Assembly (NCBI GenBank): GCA_965248915.1
Contig: OZ252216.1
Span: 186,001 to 250,000, forward strand
Reading direction: 5' to 3'
DNA length: 64,000 nucleotides
Source: CBDFLA01 sp965248915
GTDB taxonomy: Bacteria > Pseudomonadota > Alphaproteobacteria > M2410
Shown: positions 49,793 through 58,689 of the stretch, piece by piece
How the letters are laid out: each line of letters opens with the position of its first letter
Numbering within the stretch: position 1 is the stretch's first letter
Program-made: the position numbers and the translations under genes
The notes under the pieces: generated by a model
What the model saw: the letters and a program-made list of their open reading frames with translations, nothing else
What the model was told of the DNA's origin: nothing
The model's database searches: none

Positions 49793-52651
49793 TCATTCAT
49801 GGCCAAGGAAACTCTCTGTAACTTCAATGGCTTCCGCAAGGCCCATCCGCTCGATCTCAACCCCGGGGGGAAAGGCCGTTTTGAGTCGACTGGGCATGCG
49901 GGCATCGAGAATGACAAAAATGCCTTTGTCCTCGGCTCGGCGGATGAGGCGGCCAAAGGCCTGTTTAAGCCTCAGGCGGGTAATCATGTCATCGTAGTTC
50001 CGTTCCGCAAACGCCTCGCGACGAGCCTTGTGGAGGATCGACGGTTGCGGCCAGGGCACCCGGTCGAAAACCACCAATCGAAGCGACCGCCCTGGCACAT
50101 CAACCCCGTCGCGAACGGCATCGGTGCCAAGCAAACAAGAATCTTCTTCCGCTCGGAAGAGGTCGACAAGCGTTCCCGCATCCATCGCATCCACATGCTG
50201 GCCATAGAGAGTGAGTCCGGCCTCATGTAAGGGTGCTGCGATCTTGTCGTAGACATTGCGCAAGCGATTGATCGCCGTGAAGATGCCGAGCGCGCCGCCG
50301 TGAACGGCCTTAAAGAGTTCTCTGTAAGCAGATGCCACTTGATCGACCGCGTTGCGATTTATGTCGCGCACCACGATCACTTTCGTTTGCGCCGGATAGT
50401 CAAACGGAGATGAAAAATGCGCGCGCACCGCCGGCATGGCGAGGTGAACGGCGCCCGTACGAATTTCAGCACTTTGCCAGTCTTCACAGATACCATCATC
50501 AGACGGATCGTCCGGCAAGACGTCGCGCAATGTCGCTGAAGTGATCAAGGTTCCTTGTGACGGCTCAAGCACGGCATCGGCGAAAGGAACCGTGGGATCG
50601 ATCCAATGGCGATAGAGACCGGCGTCCATATCCCGGCCATAGGCTCGGTCGATACCAAACCAATCGACAAACTCTTCAGGCGTTTGCGCTTTGAGCGCGC
50701 GCAACATGAAAATCCATGACGGAATAATGAGTCTTGCTCGCCGTTCCAGTCCGCGAACGGTGCCATCGATACGGACGCGGGTTGCTGTGTCCAGTGTCTC
50801 CGCATCATCATCAAGCCGGTCTTTGAGCGCTTTGGCGAGTTCGGTCATCGGTTGGGCCACCCGTTCCAGCGCGTGGATTGCACCTTCAGATGCCTCAAGA
50901 AGACCATCAATCAGGGGGTGTGGTGGACATTGAAGGTTGAAGGGACTGTCAGGATTTGAAGCACGCGCCAATACTTGTTGGTGGACGAGAGCGAGAAAGG
51001 TCTCGATGGGACCTTGCGTCGTGCCTTCCGCAATTCGTGTAATGGCACCGGGTCCTGGCAGGGCGGACGCCGCCTGCACACTCTCGCGCAGTGATTCTTC
51101 CGCAAAGTCATCATCCCCAATCAGGTCGCCGACCCGGTCAAGGAGACCGCGGCCTCGACCGCCGCGGCGGCCACCCCCCTCAGGTCCTCTAATCCATCGA
51201 CGCAGTTCAGCACCTTCAAGCCCAGAAAGATGTGAGGCAAATGTATTGTCTGCCGCGTCGAACAAGTGATGCCCTTCGTCGAGGATGAAATGGCGAGACC
51301 ATTCGTTTCCGCCAGACGCTTTCTTTTCCGGGTCAATGGCGGCAAACGCTTGATCGACCGCCGCCTGGTTCATGACCAAGGCGTGATTGGCAATAACGAT
51401 TTGTGCATGACGTGCTTTGCGCACGACCCGCTCAATGAAACATTTCCGGTAGTGCGGGCAGGCGGCAAAAATACATTCACCGCGCCGGTCTGTCAGGCCA
51501 GCTGCTTGGATCCCTTGCGCCTGCGTTCGCCCAGGTGTCTGGGTAACAATCGGTGTGAGCCATGCCGGAAAGTCGCCTCCGACCATGTCACCATCACGCG
51601 TGTGACGGATCCACTGGACCACCAGGCCGATCGAAATGGGTGACCTCAGAAGTGTTCCACGCCCACCGCCGCCAACGCTTTCCTGCACATTGAGAAGACA
51701 GACATAATTCTCACGACCTTTGCGGATGACGACCTTCTCTGCCTTTTCCTGTGGATCTGGAAACAAATGATCGAGCTCTTGATCAATCTGCCGTTGAAGG
51801 TTTTTGGTATAAGTGGATATCCAAACTGAGGGCCCGTTCTTTTCCGCCCAAACACTGGCGGGCGCGATATAGGCTGCGGTTTTCCCAATGCCGGTACCTG
51901 CCTCGGAAAGTACGATATTGGGATGGCCTTTCTCTTGTCTCGGCAGAAACGCTTCCGTTGCAAGCGCGCTATAGTCCGACTGGGTCGCTCGCGGTTCGCG
52001 ACGTTCGCCTAGAATATCTGTCAATCTTTGTCGCGCTTCATCAGGTGCCACAGGTACAGTGCCTGGCTCACCTTCTTGCCCGCGGTCCTGCCATTCCTGA
52101 AGCTCGTTCCAAACATCAATACCGCTCGACCAATCTTCCTTATCCGCACTGCGATCGTCTCCGAGTGCGTCAAGCACAGCCTGGCCCCATGGCCATCCCC
52201 CTTGCATCATGGTCTTTGCCGTGCGGCGGATCTTTGGTTTGTTGGGATAGGAAGGCTTTGCTAACTCCTCAAGCAGCACCCGCGCAGCATCGACAAGCGC
52301 AAGAGCTTCCTCCTCAAGGTCTTGAGGCACCCCAAGTCCCAACGCTCGGGCCAGGCCACCGGCAGTTGGCAAACAAAACCGCGCAGGACGAACAAAGGCA
52401 AAGAGTTCCAGTACATCGAAGTGAAGCGGCCAAGGCGGTGCCTTGGTCAATCCCAAGCGCCTGGCGGTAAAGTATGTGTGACAGGTGAGAAGCGGTTCTT
52501 CACTGAGGCGCTTCTCAGCGTCAGCTTGCGACAATTCGGTAATTTCCCCATCCGCAGAGACAAGGGTCGCCCGGCCCGGCGCCACGGAAAGGGCTGAAGC
52601 GGCGGGCACAGAAACGTGGGGCGACTGGTCTTGAGGGGAATCGTCGGACAT
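49793..52651 (-). CDS. ATP-dependent DNA helicase, DinG/XPD type with Fe-S cluster
   Basis: A 952-residue superfamily 2 helicase. SEAGTGIGKTAAYIAPASVW is motif I (near residue 255) and ILDEGHHLFDAADN the DEGH motif II. Four cysteines for the iron-sulfur cluster are in NYVCLL, GECIFAACPHYRKCF. The C-terminal helicase motifs include GVDVPGRSLRLVVFDRVPWP and LKQAFGRLIRRAEDKGIFVI. The ~130-residue N-terminal part has the shape of a DnaQ-like exonuclease but without its acidic catalytic residues. The enzyme probably unwinds damaged or R-loop DNA. The TerB gene follows. It is divergent from the DUF6236 gene. Confidence 0.92.
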   Translation of the reverse strand: MSDDSPQDQSPHVSVPAASALSVAPGRATLVSADGEITELSQADAEKRLSEEPLLTCHTYFTARRLGLTKAPPWPLHFDVLELFAFVRPARFCLPTAGGLARALGLGVPQDLEEEALALVDAARVLLEELAKPSYPNKPKIRRTAKTMMQGGWPWGQAVLDALGDDRSADKEDWSSGIDVWNELQEWQDRGQEGEPGTVPVAPDEARQRLTDILGERREPRATQSDYSALATEAFLPRQEKGHPNIVLSEAGTGIGKTAAYIAPASVWAEKNGPSVWISTYTKNLQRQIDQELDHLFPDPQEKAEKVVIRKGRENYVCLLNVQESVGGGGRGTLLRSPISIGLVVQWIRHTRDGDMVGGDFPAWLTPIVTQTPGRTQAQGIQAAGLTDRRGECIFAACPHYRKCFIERVVRKARHAQIVIANHALVMNQAAVDQAFAAIDPEKKASGGNEWSRHFILDEGHHLFDAADNTFASHLSGLEGAELRRWIRGPEGGGRRGGRGRGLLDRVGDLIGDDDFAEESLRESVQAASALPGPGAITRIAEGTTQGPIETFLALVHQQVLARASNPDSPFNLQCPPHPLIDGLLEASEGAIHALERVAQPMTELAKALKDRLDDDAETLDTATRVRIDGTVRGLERRARLIIPSWIFMLRALKAQTPEEFVDWFGIDRAYGRDMDAGLYRHWIDPTVPFADAVLEPSQGTLITSATLRDVLPDDPSDDGICEDWQSAEIRTGAVHLAMPAVRAHFSSPFDYPAQTKVIVVRDINRNAVDQVASAYRELFKAVHGGALGIFTAINRLRNVYDKIAAPLHEAGLTLYGQHVDAMDAGTLVDLFRAEEDSCLLGTDAVRDGVDVPGRSLRLVVFDRVPWPQPSILHKARREAFAERNYDDMITRLRLKQAFGRLIRRAEDKGIFVILDARMPSRLKTAFPPGVEIERMGLAEAIEVTESFLGHE

Positions 52652-52923
52652 GGGCCGGAGTATAACGGCAGGCGCAAGTCAGATGGCAACCAAGAACTGG
52701 CGTTTGTTGAACCGCCCGCGGCTTACCTCTCAGCGTTGTTTTTTTGGTGTCCTCTACAGGCGGAGACCGCGTCTGATAAGAAAGTGGAAACGGCAGTGAC
52801 CTCTGATCTTCGATTAAGTCCATTGTTTACTAGGGGGAGATGTTGTAGGATTATGCTCGAAAAAACATACGCCCAATGGCCCGCAATGAGTTAGATCCAT
52901 TGGCTGCCCATAGGAGGTGTAGC

Positions 52924-54075
52924 GTGCTCGGAACAGCGTTGTACTATCCCCATATTGACATTACTGACCCCGAGTGGCTCAAGTCAGCGATCCTCTTTTG
53001 GGATGAAATACAAACAATTGTACCGGCGACAATCGAGCATCCTTACTGTCTTCCTGAGACAGAGTATTGCGCAAATGAAGGTTATCTAAAGCCACTTCAC
53101 TGTGACCAGTTTGAAGAGGTACTTGACGACCTTGGATCAATGATTCTCAGTTTCATCAAATCAAATAATCGTCGTAGTCGCAGAACGCTTTTGGGCCCTC
53201 TTGGCGAGGCATTATATGACTCTGAGAGGCTGGCTGACGATTATCTTTGGCGAATGGAAGATGCAGTTCGCATTCACCCAAGCAAGATGGATCCGGTAAT
53301 GAGAAACGTCCTTACAAGCCAACACGGCGCGATGCTTCTCTCAAATCAAAAAATGGCGCCCCGGCTAAGGCGAGCTTTGTTGGAGTACGACAACAGGGAG
53401 GGATATTGGAGAGATGGATTCGGTGAGTGGCTGCTGGTGAGCCGGGAGTTTGCTGACCTCTACATGTCGGCACTTGCGGCGATGTTGGCAAGAGAAATTG
53501 AACTGTCTCCACTCACAAATGAAAGGTCATCTGCAGGGGTGAATCTGCACTGCCTTGGCGATAACATTGTCGTTGATGGCCCCAACTCTGCCAGAGGAGC
53601 ATTGGTATCAATTGTTATGAAGGGGCTTCGAATTGATCCGGACGTACCAATCAATCGAGTCCTGGAATTCAGGCAAAGACGGCAGGGTCAGTTGGATGAG
53701 TTGTCTGGGATGTTTGACAACCTCAAAAAGTCAATTGAGGCCTCAGAAGAGGGTCGACAGATTGAATCAAACGCGACTAGAGTCTATGAGAATGAGGTTA
53801 GGCCGGCACTTAAGAAACTAAAGAACGAACTGAAGAATGAGAGCATACTAAGTGGATGGAATGGGTTTCAGGCGGCGGCAGCTTATTCAGCTGTTCCGTC
53901 CACCGCACTTTGGGCCACAGGTATTGCGTCTGCGCCGGTCACCTTGGGTATTGGCGCCTTCATTACTGCGGCGGGAGTGGGGGTAAAATCCTATTTGGCG
54001 AACTCAAAAGTCAGATCAAAATCACCCTACACTTACCTGCTTGATATTGAGCGTCGTTTTTCGATTCCCGATTAG
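52924..54075 (+). CDS. DUF6236 family protein of unknown function, likely acquired
   Basis: A 383-residue protein whose N-terminus VLGTALYYPHIDITDPEWLK, followed by SAILFWDEIQTIVPA, matches the DUF6236 pattern. The middle is alpha/beta, residues ~246-309 are strongly helical and charged, and ~320-355 form a Gly/Ala-rich hydrophobic segment (ALWATGIASAPVTLGIGAFI), then a basic tail. The start at GTG 52924 is fixed by a consensus AGGAGG six bases upstream; ATG 52876 lacks one. The gene is visibly more A/T-rich than its neighbours and stands alone between convergent or divergent housekeeping genes, suggesting recent acquisition. Function unknown. Confidence 0.75.
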   Translation: MLGTALYYPHIDITDPEWLKSAILFWDEIQTIVPATIEHPYCLPETEYCANEGYLKPLHCDQFEEVLDDLGSMILSFIKSNNRRSRRTLLGPLGEALYDSERLADDYLWRMEDAVRIHPSKMDPVMRNVLTSQHGAMLLSNQKMAPRLRRALLEYDNREGYWRDGFGEWLLVSREFADLYMSALAAMLAREIELSPLTNERSSAGVNLHCLGDNIVVDGPNSARGALVSIVMKGLRIDPDVPINRVLEFRQRRQGQLDELSGMFDNLKKSIEASEEGRQIESNATRVYENEVRPALKKLKNELKNESILSGWNGFQAAAAYSAVPSTALWATGIASAPVTLGIGAFITAAGVGVKSYLANSKVRSKSPYTYLLDIERRFSIPD

Positions 54076-54209
54076 TAAGTCTGAAGCCAAAGCGGATATC
54101 ATTCGAAGGATGGATTGGCTTCCCTAGACCCTTGTTTTCGCGCCGAAACCGTGAAAAGAACAGGCAATCCCAGCGATTGACCGGGGAAGAGATTGAACGA
54201 GGTAACAAA

Positions 54210-55799
54210 ATGACGATCGACCGCCAACTCGCATTGGAAACGAAGTCTTGGCCGTTCGAGGAAGCGCGCAAGCTCCTTGACCGCTTGGCGAAGTTTCCTG
54301 AGAAAAAGTCGATCATCTTTCAGACCGGTTACGGTCCCAGTGGCTTGCCTCACATCGGGACTTTTGGCGAGGTTGCCCGCACTACCATGGTGCGCCATGC
54401 CTTCCACCAGCTCTCCGATGTGCCAACGAGATTGATCTCATTTTCGGACGATATGGACGGTATGCGTAAGGTCCCGCCCAATTTACCCAATCCAGAAATG
54501 TTGTTGGAGCACATGGATCTACCTCTCACCAAGGTTCCAGATCCGTTCGAAACCCATGAGAGTTTCGCCCACCACAACAATGCGCGTTTGCGAGCCTTTT
54601 TGGATCAGTTTGGCTTTGACTACGAATTCATGAGTTCGACCGCGTGTTATACTTCTGGCCAGTTCGATGCGACGCTTCTTCGCATCCTCGAAAACTATGA
54701 AGGCGTCACCAACGTCGTATTGCCGACCCTCGGCGAAGAGCGCAGGGCCACCTACAGTCCGTTCTTACCCATCTGTGAAGAAACCGGACGTGTCCTGCAG
54801 GTGCCCGTCGTTGAGACCAATCCAAAAGCCGGAACCATCATCTACCAACGCGAAGATGGAAAGAAAGTCGAGACATCGGTCACCAGCGGAGCTTGCAAGC
54901 TACAATGGAAGGCCGATTGGGCCATGCGGTGGATGGCCCTCGACGTGGACTATGAAATGGCCGGCAAGGATCTGATCGATTCCGTAACCTTGTCGTCCAA
55001 AATTTGTCGTGTTCTCGGGGAGACACCGCCAGAAGGGTTCAACTATGAGCTTTTCCTGGACGACAAAGGCCAAAGAATTTCCAAGACCAAAGGAAATGGT
55101 CTGACCATGGATGAATGGCTGCGCTACGCATCGCCGGAGAGCTTGTCTTTGTACATGTACCAAAGTCCTCGCAAAGCCAAGCGCCTGTACTTCGACGTAG
55201 TGCCCAAAGCCGTCGATGAATATGTGACCTTTCTGGACAAGTACGAAGAGCAGGAAGACGACAAACGCATTGTCAATCCCGTATGGCACATACACTCAGG
55301 CCACCCGCCTCAGGAAGATGTGCCGATCTCATTTTCGCTTCTTCTCAATTTGGCCAGTGCCTCAAACTCTGAAGACCGTGACACATTGTGGGGCTTCATT
55401 GGTCGGTACGTCGACGGCGCGACACCGGCAAACCATCCTATTCTCGACAAGTTGGTCGACTATGCCATCAACTACTTCCATGATTTCGTCAAACCAACCA
55501 AGTCGTTTCGCGCTGCCGATGACGAAGAACGCGCAGCCATGGAAGATCTGATCGAGAGATTTAGACGCGTTTGGAAAGATCGACCGAATGACTTGGCCGA
55601 ATCCCTGCAGTCTGAGGTTTACGCGGTCGGCAAGGAACATGAGTTCGATCCTCTGCGCGATTGGTTCAAGGCGCTCTATGAAGTGCTACTTGGACAAAGT
55701 CAGGGACCTCGCTTTGGGTCATTTGTCGCCCTCTACGGCGTAGAAGAAACCATTGACCTAATGGAACGCGCGCTCAAGGGCGAACTCGCCTCGAAATAA
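54210..55799 (+). CDS. lysK: Lysyl-tRNA synthetase, class I
   Basis: Attaches lysine to tRNA-Lys using the class I Rossmann catalytic fold, the archaeal-type enzyme that replaces class II LysS in many Alphaproteobacteria. GPSGLPHIGTFGEV (residues 42-55) carries HIGT-type motif I, and QRISKTKGNGLTMDEWL the KMSKS-type loop. Its 529 residues match the family. GAGG seven bases upstream fixes ATG 54210; the frame extends to 54132 without a ribosome site. It lies 134 bp after the DUF6236 gene and is probably transcribed from its own promoter. Confidence 0.95.
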   Translation: MTIDRQLALETKSWPFEEARKLLDRLAKFPEKKSIIFQTGYGPSGLPHIGTFGEVARTTMVRHAFHQLSDVPTRLISFSDDMDGMRKVPPNLPNPEMLLEHMDLPLTKVPDPFETHESFAHHNNARLRAFLDQFGFDYEFMSSTACYTSGQFDATLLRILENYEGVTNVVLPTLGEERRATYSPFLPICEETGRVLQVPVVETNPKAGTIIYQREDGKKVETSVTSGACKLQWKADWAMRWMALDVDYEMAGKDLIDSVTLSSKICRVLGETPPEGFNYELFLDDKGQRISKTKGNGLTMDEWLRYASPESLSLYMYQSPRKAKRLYFDVVPKAVDEYVTFLDKYEEQEDDKRIVNPVWHIHSGHPPQEDVPISFSLLLNLASASNSEDRDTLWGFIGRYVDGATPANHPILDKLVDYAINYFHDFVKPTKSFRAADDEERAAMEDLIERFRRVWKDRPNDLAESLQSEVYAVGKEHEFDPLRDWFKALYEVLLGQSQGPRFGSFVALYGVEETIDLMERALKGELASK

Positions 55800-55865
55800 G
55801 AAGCTGACGAGATTGTGAGACGGTCAGTTCTGGCCGCGTTCGCTCTTTGTGACTAGACTTTCCAG

Positions 55866-57482
55866 ATGCAGTTTTGGATGTCCGCAAGAATGGCCCTCTT
55901 ATTGGGTCTCGGTCTCATTGTTTCATCTTGCACATCCTTGTCGCAAGGTTCTGGAGATTGGCGGTCAGCCAAGGTCGCGCCAATGGCGTCAGAAGACCAA
56001 TCGTGCCTCGAATTCTTTGAAGAGATGCAGCGTCAATCTCAAACGTCTGGCTATGTAGACGCAAGGCGCACCGTACCGGGCTTCCCTTATCTTCGTAGTG
56101 ACCGTTTTCTCGCGAGTTTTTCGGACGAAGTTGAGGGACGGGAGGGCTTTGAGGAATGGGTCTATCGCTTAAGCGAAAGCGCTGACACGAGTATCGTCTA
56201 CGAACGCGACCTATCGAGCTACTTAAACAATGAAGCCTATCATCGATGTCGAGAAGAACTCATTGAGATCGATCTTGCGACGCATGAGGGCCGAGAGGCA
56301 CTCCGACATGCGGTTCGTGTACCAAGTGCCTATTCGGATTGGAAACGTGTTGTTGGTATCTATCCAGTGACGCGCCTCTTCATGGCATTTGGATACAATC
56401 GTTGGAAAGAAAACTATCTCAAAGAAGTCGCTACGATGGCGGCAGACCCAGTCAAAAACGTCAACGGTGTGAACTATGCGCCGGCTCCATACGATGTTCC
56501 TGTTGCGTATCCCGGTGAAGATCTGAGTTACAGCGAGGCGTGCATCAACAAGGGAGTTGGGTGTGGCCGCGAAACCGTGAAACGCATCTCTGCCCTTGAG
56601 ATCTCGCGTGAGTTAAGTCTCGAAAGAGAGGTCAGTGCACTTGGTATTCCTTATATGTCCGAGCACCTCTTCAATCGCTTGGCTTTCACGTACGCCCCCG
56701 TTTTCAGCATCGCCTCAGACGCGGACTACGACAGAATTGGCAAACTTGAAATCAAATCCCACGGGAACGATCAAATGCGAGTGACAATCAACACTGAAGA
56801 GCCTTTGGTCAGCGTCAGGTTTGGATACGCCCGGTATCAAGGCCATGTTTTGCCACAAATCAGCTATACGGTTTGGTTTCGAGAAAGACCCAAAGAAGGC
56901 CCATTGGATCTCATTGGAGGCGATCTTGATGCCATCATGTGGCGCGTGACCATTGGCTTAGATGGAACCCCCATTGTCTACGACACAGCGCATGCCTGCG
57001 GCTGTTACCATTTGTTCTTTCCGGTGCCGCCGACAACGCGAAAACCGATGCCTCAAGATGATGACCTGCGCGAAGAAGCCCTGGTGCCGATGTCGGCGCC
57101 GATTGTGAATGAGGATGAACGTTTGGTCGTGCAAATATCGTCCAAAGACCACTATGTCATTGGATTGGATGTCGAAACTGAGGCGTGGACGAGTGAAGTG
57201 ACACTCTATGACATGAAAGGTCCGGCATACTTCCACGGTCAACTTTTGGGGCAAGACATCATCCACCATGTCCTTGCTGTTGACGGAGACGAGGACCGCT
57301 TGCAAAGTGTCTATGGCAAGAATGGTATTGTCGCCCAGAGTGCGAGATTGGAGCGGCTGCTTTTGTGGCCAAGTGGAATTGCGAGCCCCGGTGCAATGCG
57401 GGCTTGGGGTCATCAAGCAACGGCCTTTGTTGGCAAAAGACATTTTGATGACCCATACTTGTTAGAGGAGGCGTTTGAATGA
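55866..57482 (+). CDS. Uncharacterised lipoprotein
   Basis: A 538-residue predicted lipoprotein. After a basic start it has the helix MALLLGLGLIVSSC (lipobox VSSC; acylated Cys near residue 22). The mature domain is acidic and mixed alpha/beta, with segments VVGIYPVTRLFMAFGYNRWK, RVTINTEEPLVSVRFGYARY and YHLFFPVPPTTRKPMPQ. I recognise no family. The last 4 bases overlap the downstream TPR gene (ATGA), so the two are coupled and probably act together at the envelope. No ribosome site decides between ATG 55866, 55878 and 55890. Confidence 0.65.
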   Translation: MQFWMSARMALLLGLGLIVSSCTSLSQGSGDWRSAKVAPMASEDQSCLEFFEEMQRQSQTSGYVDARRTVPGFPYLRSDRFLASFSDEVEGREGFEEWVYRLSESADTSIVYERDLSSYLNNEAYHRCREELIEIDLATHEGREALRHAVRVPSAYSDWKRVVGIYPVTRLFMAFGYNRWKENYLKEVATMAADPVKNVNGVNYAPAPYDVPVAYPGEDLSYSEACINKGVGCGRETVKRISALEISRELSLEREVSALGIPYMSEHLFNRLAFTYAPVFSIASDADYDRIGKLEIKSHGNDQMRVTINTEEPLVSVRFGYARYQGHVLPQISYTVWFRERPKEGPLDLIGGDLDAIMWRVTIGLDGTPIVYDTAHACGCYHLFFPVPPTTRKPMPQDDDLREEALVPMSAPIVNEDERLVVQISSKDHYVIGLDVETEAWTSEVTLYDMKGPAYFHGQLLGQDIIHHVLAVDGDEDRLQSVYGKNGIVAQSARLERLLLWPSGIASPGAMRAWGHQATAFVGKRHFDDPYLLEEAFE

Positions 57483-58273
57483 TGAAATCGATAGTTGCAG
57501 CGCTGGTGTTCTTGGGCGGCATGTCGCTTCCTGCAATTGCAAATGATGAGTTGATTGCGGCGCGATCAGAATTGGACGCCGGAAAATATGCAGAAGCCAT
57601 TTCCATTGCGACCGGAGCGAATGTGCCGGATGGTTATGCGCTCGCCGCGCGCGCCAAACTCATCGCCATAGACCTGTTGGACCGCCGCGATCGTTCAATG
57701 GAAGAAGTGGACGCGGCCCTTGCGCTCGCCAGTGAAGCGCTGTCGGTCGATCCAAATCATGTGGAAGGACACCTGCAAGCCTCCGGTGCCATCGGGTTGA
57801 AAAGCCGAATTGTTGGAAAAATCAGATCTCATATGCGTGGGTATGCCACGGATGCCAAGATGCATCTTGATAAGGCTCTGGAGATTGAGCCGGACAATCC
57901 CTGGGTTTTGTTGTATTCGGGTATTTGGCATGTTGAGATCGTCGCAAGAGGCGGTGAAGCCATGGCGCGCTCATCTTACGGTGCTTCGGTTGAGCAAGGA
58001 TTTGAAATTCTTGACCGAGCCATCGAATTGCGGCCAGATCATTCCCATTTCAGATATTTTTATGCATCAAACCTGATCGTTCTCGATTCAAAGAAATATC
58101 GGGAGCAAATTTTGCTACACCTCGAAAAGGCCACCGACGCCGAACCCGTGACCGATTACGATCAAGTGATTCGCGAGCGTTCGGCGGTCCTGAAGGACCT
58201 CATTGAGGCAGGCGAAAACAAGAAAGCCAAACGCGCGGTGGACATTAATTTTGGCCTAAAATCGGGCAGATGA
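57479..58273 (+). CDS. Periplasmic TPR-repeat protein
   Basis: A 264-residue exported protein: signal peptide MMKSIVAALVFLGGMSLPAI, cleavage near ANA/DE. The rest reads as tetratricopeptide-like helices (ARSELDAGKYAEAISIAT, ALASEALSVDPNHVEGHLQA, AKMHLDKALEIEPDNPWVLL, EILDRAIELRPDHSHFRYFY). TPR proteins scaffold other proteins; its coupled neighbour upstream is the uncharacterised lipoprotein. A hairpin follows 5 bp past the stop. The homologous family is not recognised. Confidence 0.75.
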   Translation: MMKSIVAALVFLGGMSLPAIANDELIAARSELDAGKYAEAISIATGANVPDGYALAARAKLIAIDLLDRRDRSMEEVDAALALASEALSVDPNHVEGHLQASGAIGLKSRIVGKIRSHMRGYATDAKMHLDKALEIEPDNPWVLLYSGIWHVEIVARGGEAMARSSYGASVEQGFEILDRAIELRPDHSHFRYFYASNLIVLDSKKYREQILLHLEKATDAEPVTDYDQVIRERSAVLKDLIEAGENKKAKRAVDINFGLKSGR

Positions 58274-58277
58274 TCCA

Positions 58278-58301
58278 ACACGGCGTGCGCTCTTGCCGTG
58301 T
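58278..58301 (+). repeat. Hairpin between the TPR gene and DUF952 gene
   Basis: ACACGGC (58278-58284) pairs with GCCGTGT (58295-58301) around a ten-base loop, immediately after the TPR stop. There is no T-tract downstream. It could be a weak terminator or an RNA-stability element. Confidence 0.5.
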
Positions 58302-58329
58302 CAGGCGAGTCACCCTATAGAAGGGTCCC

Positions 58330-58689
58330 ATGTCCGACCAAATCATCTACAAGGTTCTGCGCCCCGAAGAGTGGCGTGACTTCTCTGCCTGCGATTTGTA
58401 TGCGGGATCACCTGACGACGTGCGCGATGGATTTATCCATTTTTCGACCGAGGGCCAGGTCCGCGAGACCGTGGCGAAGTACTTTGCCAATGTCGAGGGA
58501 CTAAAACTCCTAGCCTATCGAACGGCGGACCTAGGCAATGATCTCAAATGGGAAGAATCTCGTGGAGATGAACTCTTTCCACATCTCTATGCCCAACTTC
58601 CTCGTGCTGCGGTGAAGAAAGAGTGGGATCTGGGATTCGCAGATGACGGCCATCAATTTCCCTCCGCTTTGAAGGGAGCCGACGAATGA
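58330..58689 (+). CDS. DUF952 domain protein
   Basis: A 119-residue cytoplasmic protein. IYKVLRPEEWRDFSACDLYA, DVRDGFIHFSTEGQVRETVA and LKLLAYRTADLGNDLKWEES are the conserved DUF952 blocks; GDELFPHLYAQLP ends the domain. Its role is unknown; the fold is related to ADP-ribosyl-transferase-like proteins. It overlaps pyrD by 4 bases (ATGA), an arrangement repeated in other Alphaproteobacteria. Confidence 0.88.
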   Translation: MSDQIIYKVLRPEEWRDFSACDLYAGSPDDVRDGFIHFSTEGQVRETVAKYFANVEGLKLLAYRTADLGNDLKWEESRGDELFPHLYAQLPRAAVKKEWDLGFADDGHQFPSALKGADE

